Made by a program: the position numbers and the translations under genes. From Sulfitobacter sp. BSw21498 (GTDB lineage Bacteria > Pseudomonadota > Alphaproteobacteria > Rhodobacterales > Rhodobacteraceae): DNA of 64,000 bases. The stretch covers positions 496,001 through 560,000 of the forward strand of contig NZ_CP040753.1 of the NCBI RefSeq assembly GCF_006064855.1, read 5' to 3'. Below the pieces are notes generated by a model. It saw only the letters and a program-made list of their open reading frames with translations, had not been told where the DNA came from and did no database searches. Every line of letters starts with the position of its first letter. Positions within the stretch are counted from its first letter, which is position 1. Shown in pieces: positions 47,546 to 56,415 of this stretch.

Positions 47546-49213
47546 ATGAGCAGCGAAAGATTGATCTATCTGCCCCTCGGTGGGGCAGGTGAAATTGGCA
47601 TGAATGCCTATGTGTATGGATACGGGAAACCCGGCAAGGAGCGGCTGATTGTTGTCGACCTCGGCGTTGCTTTCCCTGACATGGACACAAGCCCCGGCGT
47701 GGATCTGATCATCCCCGATATCGCCTGGCTTGAACAACGCCGCGACCAGATCGAGGCGATATTTATCACCCACGCCCACGAAGACCACGTCGGTGCCGTG
47801 GCCCATACCTATGACCGTCTGCGCGCCCCTATCTATACGCGCAAGTTCACCGCGAACATTGCCAAGCGCAAGATGGACGAGTACGGCCATCCCGAAGACG
47901 CGGTGACCACCGTGGCACCGTGGCCGCAGCAGACCACGGTCGGGCCGTTCACGGTCGGCTTCCTGCCCATGTCCCACTCTATCCCTGAATCGTCGTCCTT
48001 GGTGATCGACGTGGCGGGCGATCGCCTGATCCACTCGGGTGACTTCAAGATCGACATGACACCGGGCGTCGGTGAGGCCTATGACCCCGAACTTTGGGCT
48101 GATGTGTCCAAGGACGGCGTCAAAGCGTTGATCTGTGACAGTACCAATGTGTTCTCGCAGAACGCCGGCCGGTCTGAGGCCACCGTCGGGCCCGAGATCG
48201 AAAAGCTTCTGGGTACCGCACAGGGTATGGTCGTCGCGACGACCTTTGCCTCGAACGTCGCGCGTGTGAAGACCTTGGCCGATGCTGGCGAACGGGCAGG
48301 GCGTTCCGTCGTTCTGCTGGGTCGTGCGATGAAACGCATGGTCGAAGCCTCGCTTGAAACGGGCGTGATGAAGGACTTCCCACCGGTCGTGAGCCCGGAA
48401 GAGGCCCGCGGCATCCCGCGTGAAAACCTGATGCTGTTGGTGACCGGTTCGCAAGGCGAACGCCGTGCGGCGTCGGCGCAGCTGGCGCGTGGCAAATACA
48501 TGGGGCTGGAGATGAAAGAAGGGGACATGTTCCTGTTTTCCTCCAAAACCATCCCGGGCAATGAACGTGGCGTGATCAAGGTCATCAATGCGTTTTCTGA
48601 AATGGGCGTTGATATCGTCGATGACAGTTCGGGTCTGTACCACGTGTCGGGCCACGCCAACCGTCCTGATCTGGAAACGCTGCATGATGTGGTAAAACCT
48701 CAGATCCTGATCCCGATGCACGGCGAACACCGCCACCTGCGCGAACATACCAAAATCGCCAACGCCAAGGGAATGAAGGGTGTTCTGGCCGTGAACGGCA
48801 TGATGATCGACCTATCGGGCAACGAGCCGAAGGTTGTTGAATATGTCGACAGCGGGCGCACCTATCTGGACGGGTCGACGCAAATTGGCGCGATGGACGG
48901 CGTTGTACGCGACCGTATTCGCATGGCGCTGAACGGCCATGTCACCGTGACGGTGATCATGGACGAAAACGACGAAGCTTTGGGCGACCCTTGGGTCGAC
49001 GCTATGGGCTTGCCAGAGCAGGGCCGGTCCAAGACGTCGCTCGTCGAAGTGCTTGAGGCCGATCTGGCGCAGTTCCTTGGCCGCGCCAATGCCAAGACAC
49101 TGCGCGACGACGACAAGCTGCACGACGGACTGAAGCGCACTGTGCGTCAGTCGGCTAATGATGAAATCGGTAAAAAGCCCGAAGTCACCATCGTTGTCAG
49201 CCGTCTAAGCTAA
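47546..49213 (+). CDS. rnj: ribonuclease J
   Basis: RNase J is a metallo-beta-lactamase/beta-CASP ribonuclease with 5'-to-3' exonuclease and endonuclease activity that matures and degrades RNA; it replaces or complements RNase E functions in many alphaproteobacteria. The 555-aa protein has the metal motif THAHEDHVGA (residues 75-84), SHSIPESSSLVID, HSGDFKID and the beta-CASP region with DSTNVF and the later IPMHGEHRHLREH. The ATG follows coaX by 4 nt. It ends at a strong terminator, which marks the end of the long plus-strand run. Confidence 0.95.
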   Translation: MSSERLIYLPLGGAGEIGMNAYVYGYGKPGKERLIVVDLGVAFPDMDTSPGVDLIIPDIAWLEQRRDQIEAIFITHAHEDHVGAVAHTYDRLRAPIYTRKFTANIAKRKMDEYGHPEDAVTTVAPWPQQTTVGPFTVGFLPMSHSIPESSSLVIDVAGDRLIHSGDFKIDMTPGVGEAYDPELWADVSKDGVKALICDSTNVFSQNAGRSEATVGPEIEKLLGTAQGMVVATTFASNVARVKTLADAGERAGRSVVLLGRAMKRMVEASLETGVMKDFPPVVSPEEARGIPRENLMLLVTGSQGERRAASAQLARGKYMGLEMKEGDMFLFSSKTIPGNERGVIKVINAFSEMGVDIVDDSSGLYHVSGHANRPDLETLHDVVKPQILIPMHGEHRHLREHTKIANAKGMKGVLAVNGMMIDLSGNEPKVVEYVDSGRTYLDGSTQIGAMDGVVRDRIRMALNGHVTVTVIMDENDEALGDPWVDAMGLPEQGRSKTSLVEVLEADLAQFLGRANAKTLRDDDKLHDGLKRTVRQSANDEIGKKPEVTIVVSRLS

Positions 49214-49233
49214 GGCATCGACACGCTAAATCG

Positions 49234-49264
49234 AAACGCCGTGCAGGCCACTGCGCGGCGTTTT
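49234..49264 (+). terminator. rho-independent terminator of rnj
   Basis: AAACGCCGTGCAG pairs with CTGCGCGGCGTTT over 13 bp (one T-G wobble), loop GCCA, starting 20 nt after the rnj stop and ending in TTTT. A second terminator follows 50 nt later. Confidence 0.85.
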
Positions 49265-49316
49265 GCGTTTGTATGGAAGACTAATGGGGGACACGCGGCA
49301 GGGTACTGCGCAAAAG

Positions 49317-49347
49317 AAAAGGCGCAGAGAATGCTCTGCGCCTTTTT
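49317..49347. terminator. bidirectional terminator between rnj and the DEAD-box gene
   Basis: AAAAGGCGCAGAG pairs with CTCTGCGCCTTTT over 13 perfect bp with loop AATG. T-runs follow on both strands, so it can stop the plus-strand rnj transcript and the minus-strand helicase transcript, whose stop is at 49374. Confidence 0.9.
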
Positions 49348-49373
49348 ATTAGATGGTCAGCGGAAGCGAAGGG

Positions 49374-51047
49374 TTATTCGCAGCGCTCGGCAAAGCTCAG
49401 GCCGATGAACTCGGGCGTGTGATCGCCTAGACCGACGACACGGTTGTCATTGCGGTTGTTCTGCTGGCGGTTGTTGTCATTGCGGGTGTTTTCCCCACGC
49501 CCGCCACGGGGGCTCCGACGGTTGGTCGACTTGTCGTCCTGCGTGGCGTCCACCTTTTGCGGAGCGGCCTTTTCGGTGCTGCCCTGCGCAGGTTTCTCGG
49601 ATTTGTTCGCTTGCGGCTTGGCCGCTGGCTTGGCTCCAGCTTTCGGAGCGTCAGCCTTTGGGCTGCTGGCCTGCGCTGTATCCGTCTGCGCCGTATCTGC
49701 CTGTGGCGTATCTGCCTGTGGGGTCACTGTCTGTGGGGTCACTGTCTGATCGGCGTCAGTCTTAGCCGCTTCAGGCTTCTTGCGGCTGCGCGAACGGGTC
49801 CGCTTGGGTTTATCCGCGGAGGTCCCAGCGTCGGTTGAAGCAGCAGGCGCATCTGTTGTCTTGGCATCTGTCTGGACGTCAGCTTTGACTTCTTGGCCAC
49901 CCAACGGGTTTTCCAGTCGCGGAATCTCGCGCTGTACCAGACGTTCCACGTCTTCGAGGTTCTTTTCATCACGTGGTACGCAGATCATGATCGCCTTGCC
50001 GTCGCGGCCCGCGCGGCCGGTCCGGCCAATGCGGTGCACATAGTCTTCGGCATGGGACGGCACATCAAAGTTATAGACATGGCTGACCGACGGCACATCA
50101 AGGCCCCGTGCCGCAACATCAGAAGCAACAAGGAAGCGCAGATCGCCATTGCGGAACCCGTCGAGGGTTTTGGTCCGCTGGCTTTGGTCCAGATCGCCGT
50201 GGATTGGTGCGGCGTCATAGCCGTATTTTTTCAACGACTTGGCCACGGTATCCACATCCATCTTGCGGTTGCAGAAGATGATGGCGTTGGTGCATTTGTC
50301 GCCCTCGGCGTCGATCAACGCGCGCAGAACCTTGCGCTTTTCCGTCGCTTCGCGGTCCTTGCGCGAGGGTTTGAACATCAACACGCCTTGCTTGATATTC
50401 TCGCTCGTGGTCGCCTGACGCGCGACTTCGATACGCGCGGGAGCGGACAGGAAGGTGTTTGTGATACGTTCGATCTCTGGGGCCATGGTGGCCGAGAAGA
50501 ACAGCGTCTGACGGGTAAAGGGCGTCATCTGGAAGATACGTTCGATATCGGGGATGAACCCCATGTCAAGCATCCGGTCCGCTTCGTCGACAACCATGAT
50601 CTTGACGTCGGACAAGATCAGTTTGCCGCGTTCAAAATGGTCAATCAGACGGCCTGGCGTCGCAATCAGAACGTCGACCCCTTTGTCGATCAGCTTGTCC
50701 TGCTCGCCGAACGAAACGCCGCCGATCAACAGCGCCTTGGTCAATTTCAGGTGCTTGGTATAGGTGTCGAAGTTTTCGGCGACCTGTGCTGCCAGTTCCC
50801 GCGTGGGACACAACACCAGACTGCGTGGCATCCGCGCGCGAGCGCGTCCACGGGCAAGCAGGGTGATCATGGGCAGGGTAAAGCTGGCAGTTTTGCCGGT
50901 ACCTGTCTGGGCGATTCCCAACACGTCTCTGCCAGCAAGGGCAGGTGGAATCGCACCGGCCTGGATCGGCGTGGGGGTTTCATACCCGGCCTCATCAATG
51001 GCTTTTAGGACTTTAGGATTAAGGTTTAGATCAGAAAATTTTGTCAT
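49374..51047 (-). CDS. rhlE: DEAD-box ATP-dependent RNA helicase, RhlE type
   Basis: This DEAD-box helicase of 557 aa unwinds RNA duplexes in ribosome assembly and decay. The Q motif starts at TPTPIQAGAIP, Walker A is AQTGTGKTAS, then PTRELAAQV, the DEAD box in VDEADRMLDMGF, SAT in FFSATM, and HRIGRTGRAGRDG. The core spans about 1-375. The tail is low-complexity and charged: Lys/Arg patches (KRTRSRSRKK), a five-fold repeat of a TPQ/TAQ pentapeptide and an Asn/Arg-rich segment near the end, all usual for RNA-binding tails. The ATG at 51047 is chosen since it begins MTKFSDLNLNPKVL; codons upstream are open but not conserved-looking. Confidence 0.92.
   Translation of the reverse strand: MTKFSDLNLNPKVLKAIDEAGYETPTPIQAGAIPPALAGRDVLGIAQTGTGKTASFTLPMITLLARGRARARMPRSLVLCPTRELAAQVAENFDTYTKHLKLTKALLIGGVSFGEQDKLIDKGVDVLIATPGRLIDHFERGKLILSDVKIMVVDEADRMLDMGFIPDIERIFQMTPFTRQTLFFSATMAPEIERITNTFLSAPARIEVARQATTSENIKQGVLMFKPSRKDREATEKRKVLRALIDAEGDKCTNAIIFCNRKMDVDTVAKSLKKYGYDAAPIHGDLDQSQRTKTLDGFRNGDLRFLVASDVAARGLDVPSVSHVYNFDVPSHAEDYVHRIGRTGRAGRDGKAIMICVPRDEKNLEDVERLVQREIPRLENPLGGQEVKADVQTDAKTTDAPAASTDAGTSADKPKRTRSRSRKKPEAAKTDADQTVTPQTVTPQADTPQADTAQTDTAQASSPKADAPKAGAKPAAKPQANKSEKPAQGSTEKAAPQKVDATQDDKSTNRRSPRGGRGENTRNDNNRQQNNRNDNRVVGLGDHTPEFIGLSFAERCE
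49678..49752 (-). repeat. 15-nt tandem repeat within rhlE tail
   Basis: Five 15-nt units (49678, 49693, 49708, 49723, 49738) of the type GTATCTGCCTGTGGC code on the minus strand for pentapeptides such as QTVTP and QADTP. The second and third units differ at one base, which suggests slippage expansion; the number of units may vary between strains. Confidence 0.75.
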
Positions 51048-51184
51048 GTGTGTCCGATGATAGCGGACGCTCATTTGGCCCGCGGCAGCATTCATGTCGG
51101 CCCGCATGGCCCAAGGGGCGGAGGCTCTCCGCGACATGTTCTGCACCCATTAGCAAGAACTGCCCGTCAGGTCAAACAGATGCG

Positions 51185-52129
51185 CTAAGGCGCTGTGAAG
51201 CGGGGGAAATGTGTTGCCAGATGGTCGGGTAGCGCCAGATCGACCTCGCGCAGCAGGCCGTGGCTGCGCAGACGGGCGCGTAATTGGGGAGTATCAGCGC
51301 AGACTTCATCGAAAAACGCGCGCAGTCCCGCTTCGCCACTTTCGCCCTCGATCATTGAAAAGAGGTCATTGAGGGACAGGCCTCCTTGGTCATAGGGGCG
51401 GTTGGGGCGCAGTTCGGGGCGGTAGCTGCCTTTCGTCACACGGTAGCGATAGGCGCCGATCCAGTCATCCCATGATTTTGCATGGGCATGGGCCAGCGAG
51501 ATGCCCGTCGGGGCATCATGACAGGCCAGCATCTCGCCTTTCTGAAAGACATTGTGGATGCGCAAATGCATGTTCGGCAGCCCTGTGCGGACAAAGACCT
51601 TACCTGCCAGATGGCTGAGAAATCCGCCTTTCAGATAGGCCCCATAGGTCGGGTAAAGCTCTGCCACGATGCGTGCGCGGTCGGGGCCGCTGGGAATGAA
51701 ATCCTTGAACACAGACGGGTCGCCCGACAGCTGCTCCATCGGGCGGACGCGGGTGGCGGGCGGATCGGTGGGGCACTGCGCCAGTATGTCAGCGATGAGG
51801 CGGTCGGCGACAAGGTATTCGTCGACATCCATATGGATCAGCCAGTCGACCTCGCGCCGACGATTATAGGCGTGGGTAGCATTGGCCGTCTGACGTTGCT
51901 GGTGCGCCTCGGGACGATCGCGCTTGCGCTGCTTCCAATAGGCGGCGTCGCAGGTAATGACGCGGATCTTGGGGTGGGCGTCCAGATGGGCAAAGGCTTC
52001 GTCGTTGGGCGCATCGAGGTAAATATACAGCCGGTGCGCGCCCGCCGCCAAATGATAGGCGGCGAACTGCAATATGTCGCGCGTCGGTGCCAGAATGGTA
52101 GAGGCGATGCCCCATGTCACATCAGTCAT
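51185..52129 (-). CDS. glycosyltransferase family 2-like protein (Glyco_tranf_2_4 type)
   Basis: This 314-aa protein resembles the family-2-like glycosyltransferases of roseobacters that act on cell-surface glycans. Key points are WGIASTILAPTRDILQFAAYHLAAGAHRLYIYLD at the N-terminus, HMDVDEYLV in the place of the metal/nucleotide-sugar DxD motif, and LRIHNVFQKGEM and SWDDWIGAYRYRVTKGSYRP in the acceptor part. No signal peptide is seen, so it would act in the cytoplasm. It stands between rhlE and prfC, both minus-strand, with no linked sugar genes, so the substrate is unknown. Confidence 0.8.
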   Translation of the reverse strand: MTDVTWGIASTILAPTRDILQFAAYHLAAGAHRLYIYLDAPNDEAFAHLDAHPKIRVITCDAAYWKQRKRDRPEAHQQRQTANATHAYNRRREVDWLIHMDVDEYLVADRLIADILAQCPTDPPATRVRPMEQLSGDPSVFKDFIPSGPDRARIVAELYPTYGAYLKGGFLSHLAGKVFVRTGLPNMHLRIHNVFQKGEMLACHDAPTGISLAHAHAKSWDDWIGAYRYRVTKGSYRPELRPNRPYDQGGLSLNDLFSMIEGESGEAGLRAFFDEVCADTPQLRARLRSHGLLREVDLALPDHLATHFPRFTAP

Positions 52130-52171
52130 GGGGCCAATGTGCGGCGCGCGTGTCGGGCTGGCAAGCCCAAG

Positions 52172-53791
52172 TTAGACCATCATTTCCTTGGTCGCGGTCA
52201 GACGCACATCAGGATAGTCGCGGTCGACGCGATCGATATCCCATTGCAGCCGCGTCAGGTAAACGACGTCGCCGTCATGATCGAGGGCGATATGCTGCTT
52301 GTTGGCTTCGGTAAACTTCTCAACGGCTTGCCGGTCACCGTTCACCCAGCGTGCCGAGGTGAACTGTGATTGCTCAAAGCGCACAGGCAGGCCATATTCC
52401 AGTTCAATCCGGCTGGCGAGCACTTCGAACTGCAACTGCCCGACAACGCCCACGACAAAGCCGGACCCGATGGCGGGCTTGAACACTTTCGCGGCACCTT
52501 CTTCGGCGAACTGCATCAGCGCTTTTTCGAGGTGCTTTGACTTCATCGGGTCGCCCGCACGGACGCCTTGCAGCAATTCCGGCGCAAAGGAGGGGATACC
52601 GCTTACACGGATCGCTTCGCCTTCGGTCAGCGTGTCACCGATGCGCAATTGGCCGTGGTTGGGAATGCCGATGATGTCACCGGCCCAGGCTTCCTCTGCC
52701 AGCTCGCGGTCGGCGGCAAGGAACATCACAGGGTTGGTCACAGACATGACTTTTTTGGATCGCACATGGGTCAGTTTCATGCCGCGGGTAAAATGGCCCG
52801 AGGCAAGGCGGACAAAGGCAACGCGGTCGCGGTGCTTGGGGTCCATATTCGCTTGAACCTTGAAGACAAAGCCGGAAACCTTTGTTTCTTCAGGTAAAAT
52901 ATTCCTTGGCTGCGCCGACTGAATTTGTGGTTCCGGCCCGTAGGTAGCGATGCCATCCATCAGTTCCTTGACGCCAAAGCTGTTGATCGCGGACCCGAAC
53001 CAGATCGGCGTCAGTGACCCTTCGGCCATCAGTTCAGCATCCAGCGGCGGCATCAGCTCGCGCACCATTTCCAGATCCTCACGCAGCTTTTCGAGCAGCG
53101 CGGCGGGCACATGTTCGGCCAGCTTTGGGTCGTCCAACCCTTCGATCGCGATGCTTGCGGATACTTTGTTGCGGTCGGCACGGTCCATCAGTTCCAGCCG
53201 GTCACGCAGGATGTCATAGCAACCAATAAAGTCGCGGCCCACGCCGATGGGCCAGCTCGCGGGGGTCACGTCAATCGCGAGGTTTTCCTGAATTTCGTCG
53301 ATGATCTCGAACACATCGCGGCTTTCGCGGTCCATCTTGTTACAAAAGGTCAGGATCGGCAGGTCGCGCATGCGGCAGACCTCGAACAGCTTTTGCGTCT
53401 GGCTTTCCACGCCTTTCGCGCCGTCGATTACCATCACGGCTGCGTCCACCGCCGTGAGCGTGCGGTAGGTATCTTCGGAAAAGTCCGAGTGGCCGGGCGT
53501 GTCCACAAGGTTAAAACGGTAGTTCGTGCCCTTGTTCACAAAGTCGAACGACATGGCGGACGCCGAGACAGAGATGCCGCGGTCTTTTTCCATCGCCATA
53601 AAGTCGGACCGTGTGCGCCGGGCCTCGCCCTTGGCACGCACCTGTCCCGCCATCTGGATCGCCCCACCGAACAACAGGAATTTCTCTGTCAGCGTGGTTT
53701 TCCCTGCATCGGGGTGGGAAATGATCGCAAAGGTGCGACGCCGAGCGATTTCGGCAGGCAAAGCGGGGCGGTTTGAGGGGGTATCCAACAT
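52172..53791 (-). CDS. prfC: peptide chain release factor 3
   Basis: RF3 is the GTPase that frees RF1/RF2 from the ribosome after termination. The 539-aa protein has the G1 motif ISHPDAGKTTLTEKFL, G3 in DTPGHSDFSEDTYRTL, G4 in CNKMDRE, and the RF3-specific QMAGQVRAKGEARRTRSDFM switch region. The minus-strand frame is open for 62 codons before the ATG at 53791, but this start gives the usual RF3 N-terminus and length. It is divergent from the SnoaL-like gene. Confidence 0.95.
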   Translation of the reverse strand: MLDTPSNRPALPAEIARRRTFAIISHPDAGKTTLTEKFLLFGGAIQMAGQVRAKGEARRTRSDFMAMEKDRGISVSASAMSFDFVNKGTNYRFNLVDTPGHSDFSEDTYRTLTAVDAAVMVIDGAKGVESQTQKLFEVCRMRDLPILTFCNKMDRESRDVFEIIDEIQENLAIDVTPASWPIGVGRDFIGCYDILRDRLELMDRADRNKVSASIAIEGLDDPKLAEHVPAALLEKLREDLEMVRELMPPLDAELMAEGSLTPIWFGSAINSFGVKELMDGIATYGPEPQIQSAQPRNILPEETKVSGFVFKVQANMDPKHRDRVAFVRLASGHFTRGMKLTHVRSKKVMSVTNPVMFLAADRELAEEAWAGDIIGIPNHGQLRIGDTLTEGEAIRVSGIPSFAPELLQGVRAGDPMKSKHLEKALMQFAEEGAAKVFKPAIGSGFVVGVVGQLQFEVLASRIELEYGLPVRFEQSQFTSARWVNGDRQAVEKFTEANKQHIALDHDGDVVYLTRLQWDIDRVDRDYPDVRLTATKEMMV

Positions 53792-53923
53792 GGATTGGCA
53801 TATATCCACGCCCGAACACACGCGCAAGGCTGCTTGGATCAGGCGGTGGGTGGCATTTCTTTGGGGCCGCGCGTGAAAATCGGGTACTATGAGGCGCGTG
53901 AGGTCATAGAAAGGGAGAAGACG

Positions 53924-54283
53924 ATGGAGCTGAAAGAGATTGCAGAAGCTTTGGTGAAAGGGTGCCGCGAAGGGCACGAGGTGGCGAACCTTGATCGGCT
54001 TTATGCGGCGGATGCCGTGTCAGTCGAAGCGATGGATCACGGTAACGGGCGTGAAATCAAGGGCCTCGACGGGATCAAGGGCAAGCATGCCTGGTGGGAC
54101 GGCGCGATGGAGGTCACGCGTCAGAACGTCAGCGACCCGATGCTACATGGCGACGAACGCTTTGCCGTTATGTTCGACGTTGCCGCACGCGAAAAGGCCA
54201 GCGGCAATGTGATGGAGATGAAAGAGGTCGCTGTTTACCATGTGGCAAATGGCAAAATCGTACGCGAGGAGTTCTTTGGCTGA
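53924..54283 (+). CDS. SnoaL-like domain protein
   Basis: This 119-aa protein has the cystatin-like alpha/beta fold of the NTF2/SnoaL superfamily: an N-terminal helix (MELKEIAEALVKGCREG), the LDRLYAADAVSVEA strand-turn, IKGLDGIKGKHAWWDGAME, and last strands VAVYHVANGKIVREEFF with the typical ending. Such domains act as small hydrolases, isomerases or binding modules. AAGGGAG precedes the ATG. Its stop directly abuts the stop of the converging Hint gene. Function unknown. Confidence 0.85.
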   Translation: MELKEIAEALVKGCREGHEVANLDRLYAADAVSVEAMDHGNGREIKGLDGIKGKHAWWDGAMEVTRQNVSDPMLHGDERFAVMFDVAAREKASGNVMEMKEVAVYHVANGKIVREEFFG

Positions 54284-55297
54284 TTAGCGCATGCTGGCGC
54301 GGCGCAGCAGTTCAGCTGCGTCGGGACGGTCAAGCAGCGGTTCGGACACATCAAGCCCCGCATGGGGCAGGTCGGAATGACCGGGGATGACATCGCCCAT
54401 GGCATCCGACAGCTCTTGCGGCAGCACGCCCTTGGTGCGGCTGTCGATCAGCATGGATTCCGCTGCGATCCCTTCGGCATAGATGATCTGATGGCTGTCA
54501 AACAGCAGCTGGAAGTAATCGACGAAGCCGCCGTCTTGCACGCGCACTGTATCACCGTTCACCAGATGCCGTGCCTTGACCAGCAGTTCCGAGCGGCCCG
54601 CGCCCAGACGGTCTTGGCGTTGGTAAATGAACAGGCGGTGGTCGGGGCTGACGATAAGGTCATTGTCGTTGTTCAGTGTGCCCGCATCAATGCAGATCGG
54701 TGCAAATTCACCGACGGCACGCACTGTGCTCTGGCTGATCCAGCGGATTGCCTGCACGCCATCATCGCGGGTGAGTATCTTGTCGCCCACCACCAGATCT
54801 TCAATCGGAAGCTGTTCGCCGGTACCCATGGTGATGTGCGTGCCGCGGGTAAAGGACACGCAGGCAACCTGCGCGAATTTCTGGCGCATGGTTTGGGTGT
54901 CGATGCCAACCAGCCGGTATTCCACTTTCGGCGACAGCGCGCTCAGCGGGATAAGGTAAATCGCCTCGGCGTGGCCATCGTCCGCCACCTCGACCAGCAG
55001 GATCGCGTCGTTGATTTGCCCATCGGGCGACATGAAGGTCAGCGCACAATCCAGATGCAGCGCTGCGCCGCTGGCGCCGGTTTGCGTATCAGGCGCGATC
55101 GACAAGCTGCCGTTTGCTGCCGCCTGTATCGACAGGCGCACAGGGGCCGCGCCATAGGAAAGTTCGTAGACATCATCTAGCAGCAGCTCTGATGCAAAGG
55201 ACATCGGATCGCCCATATTCGCACCATCCGTCGCCGTGAATTGCGTCGCATGGTAGACAGGGACGCTTTGCGGTGAGGAAGGGCGGGGCGAGGTCAT
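54284..55297 (-). CDS. Hint-domain protein (Hint_2 type)
   Basis: This 337-aa protein carries a Hedgehog/intein (Hint) domain in the middle, about residues 150-290: SFTRGTHITMGTGEQLPIEDLVVGDKILTRDDGVQAIRWI, then SPDHRLFIY and a late QIIYAEGIAAESM. Such proteins are frequent in roseobacters, often attached to secreted RTX-type proteins. The usual nucleophile Cys before F-T-x-G-T is replaced by Ser, with a Cys two residues before. The N-terminal part has strands but no signal peptide that I can identify. The ATG at 55297 is a choice; other starts upstream are in frame. Function unknown. Confidence 0.75.
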   Translation of the reverse strand: MTSPRPSSPQSVPVYHATQFTATDGANMGDPMSFASELLLDDVYELSYGAAPVRLSIQAAANGSLSIAPDTQTGASGAALHLDCALTFMSPDGQINDAILLVEVADDGHAEAIYLIPLSALSPKVEYRLVGIDTQTMRQKFAQVACVSFTRGTHITMGTGEQLPIEDLVVGDKILTRDDGVQAIRWISQSTVRAVGEFAPICIDAGTLNNDNDLIVSPDHRLFIYQRQDRLGAGRSELLVKARHLVNGDTVRVQDGGFVDYFQLLFDSHQIIYAEGIAAESMLIDSRTKGVLPQELSDAMGDVIPGHSDLPHAGLDVSEPLLDRPDAAELLRRASMR

Positions 55298-55480
55298 GGG
55301 GCGGGCCTTTGCGCACGAATGGTAAGGTAAATCAATACCGGCGGTCGCATAACCGTCGGTGGTTATAGCATCTTTGCCATAAGATTGTGTCTCATTGTGG
55401 TCAAGCCTTTGGCCTTTTGCTGGCATTGTTCGCAGTGACAGTGCTACGACTTGCGCGAACATTAATCGGGAGAGATCGCT

Positions 55481-56260
55481 ATGGATCTGGGAATCAAAGA
55501 AAAACGCGCATTGGTTTGCGCATCGTCAAAGGGTCTTGGCCTGGGCTGTGCAGAGGCGCTGGCCGAAGCGGGTGTGAATCTGGTGATGAACGCACGCGGT
55601 GCCGCTGATCTGGAAACAGCCGCTGAACGCATCCGTCAGGACTATGGCGTAGAGGTCACCACCATTGCCGCCGATATCGCCACGGACGAAGGCCAGAAGC
55701 TGGTGCTGGACGCTGCTGGCGACATCGACATTCTGGTCAACAACGCAGGTGGCCCGCCCCCCGGCATGTGGAGCGATTGGGACCGTGAGGATTTCATCAA
55801 GGCGCTCGACGCGAACATGCTCGCCCCCATCGCGATGATCAAAGCGCTGGTGCCTGCGATGATGGACCGTGGCTGGGGCCGTGTCGTCAACATTACCTCG
55901 CAATCCGTACGTGCGCCAATTGGTGTTCTGGGGCTCAGCAACTCTGCCCGTACCGGTCTGACCGGCTATGTCGCGGGTACCTCGCGTCAGGTCGCGGGCA
56001 AGGGTGTCACGATCAACAACCTGCTGCCGGGCATTCACGCCACCGACCGCGCCGATGCGCTGGATGGGGGTGTCGTCAAACAAAAGGGCATCACGCTGGA
56101 AGAGGCCCGCACCGAGCGCGCATCAACAATTCCCGCAGGGCGTTACGGCACACGTCATGAATTCGGGGCGGCTTGCGCCTTTCTGTGCTCAACGCACGCG
56201 GGCTTTATTGTGGGCCAGAACCTTCTGCTCGACGGTGGCGCGACAAACATGACGATGTAA
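55481..56260 (+). CDS. divergent short-chain dehydrogenase/reductase (SDR)
   Basis: This 259-aa Rossmann protein of the SDR superfamily keeps the cofactor motif ASSKGLGLG, DIDILVNNAGG, the Ser of the catalytic region in NITSQSVRAP and the end QNLLLDGGATN. But the usual Tyr-x-x-x-Lys is missing: the segment is LSNSARTGLTGYVAG, where Tyr and Lys would fall on Leu/Ser and Arg. This is a known sub-branch, annotated as FabG-like, whose activity is unclear. GGGAGAG precedes the ATG. It is followed by a terminator. Confidence 0.88.
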   Translation: MDLGIKEKRALVCASSKGLGLGCAEALAEAGVNLVMNARGAADLETAAERIRQDYGVEVTTIAADIATDEGQKLVLDAAGDIDILVNNAGGPPPGMWSDWDREDFIKALDANMLAPIAMIKALVPAMMDRGWGRVVNITSQSVRAPIGVLGLSNSARTGLTGYVAGTSRQVAGKGVTINNLLPGIHATDRADALDGGVVKQKGITLEEARTERASTIPAGRYGTRHEFGAACAFLCSTHAGFIVGQNLLLDGGATNMTM

Positions 56261-56336
56261 GCTGTGGGTCTGACGCTGCGGCACCCATGGGGTAGCGCAG
56301 CGGACGGGCTGACATATTCCATCACGTTTACGACAG

Positions 56337-56368
56337 ACTGCCGCGCGATAGATAGCGCGGCAGTTTTT
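56337..56368 (+). terminator. rho-independent terminator after the SDR gene
   Basis: ACTGCCGCGC pairs perfectly with GCGCGGCAGT over 10 bp with an 8-nt loop GATAGATA, followed by TTTTT. It lies 77 nt after the SDR stop and 47 nt before the symporter. Confidence 0.9.
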
Positions 56369-56415
56369 GCTCGGTTACCCATAGTTGCTACAGTCTTTTG
56401 CAAAGGTAACCCCTG

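Noticed and set aside
47288..48748. Minus-strand open frame of 486 codons opposite rnj
   Set aside because: Antisense shadow of a well conserved gene; no motif.
49893..51008. Plus-strand open frame of 371 codons opposite the DEAD-box helicase
   Set aside because: The minus strand holds all helicase motifs in order; the plus frame has none.
51118..51132. GCGGAG-GCT-CTCCGC hairpin upstream of rhlE
   Set aside because: 6-bp stem in the 5' leader with no neighbouring element; not enough for a cold-shock or autoregulatory call.
55428..55460. GTTCGC/GCGAAC inverted repeat before the SDR gene
   Set aside because: The arms are short and 21 nt apart; could be an operator but chance is likely.
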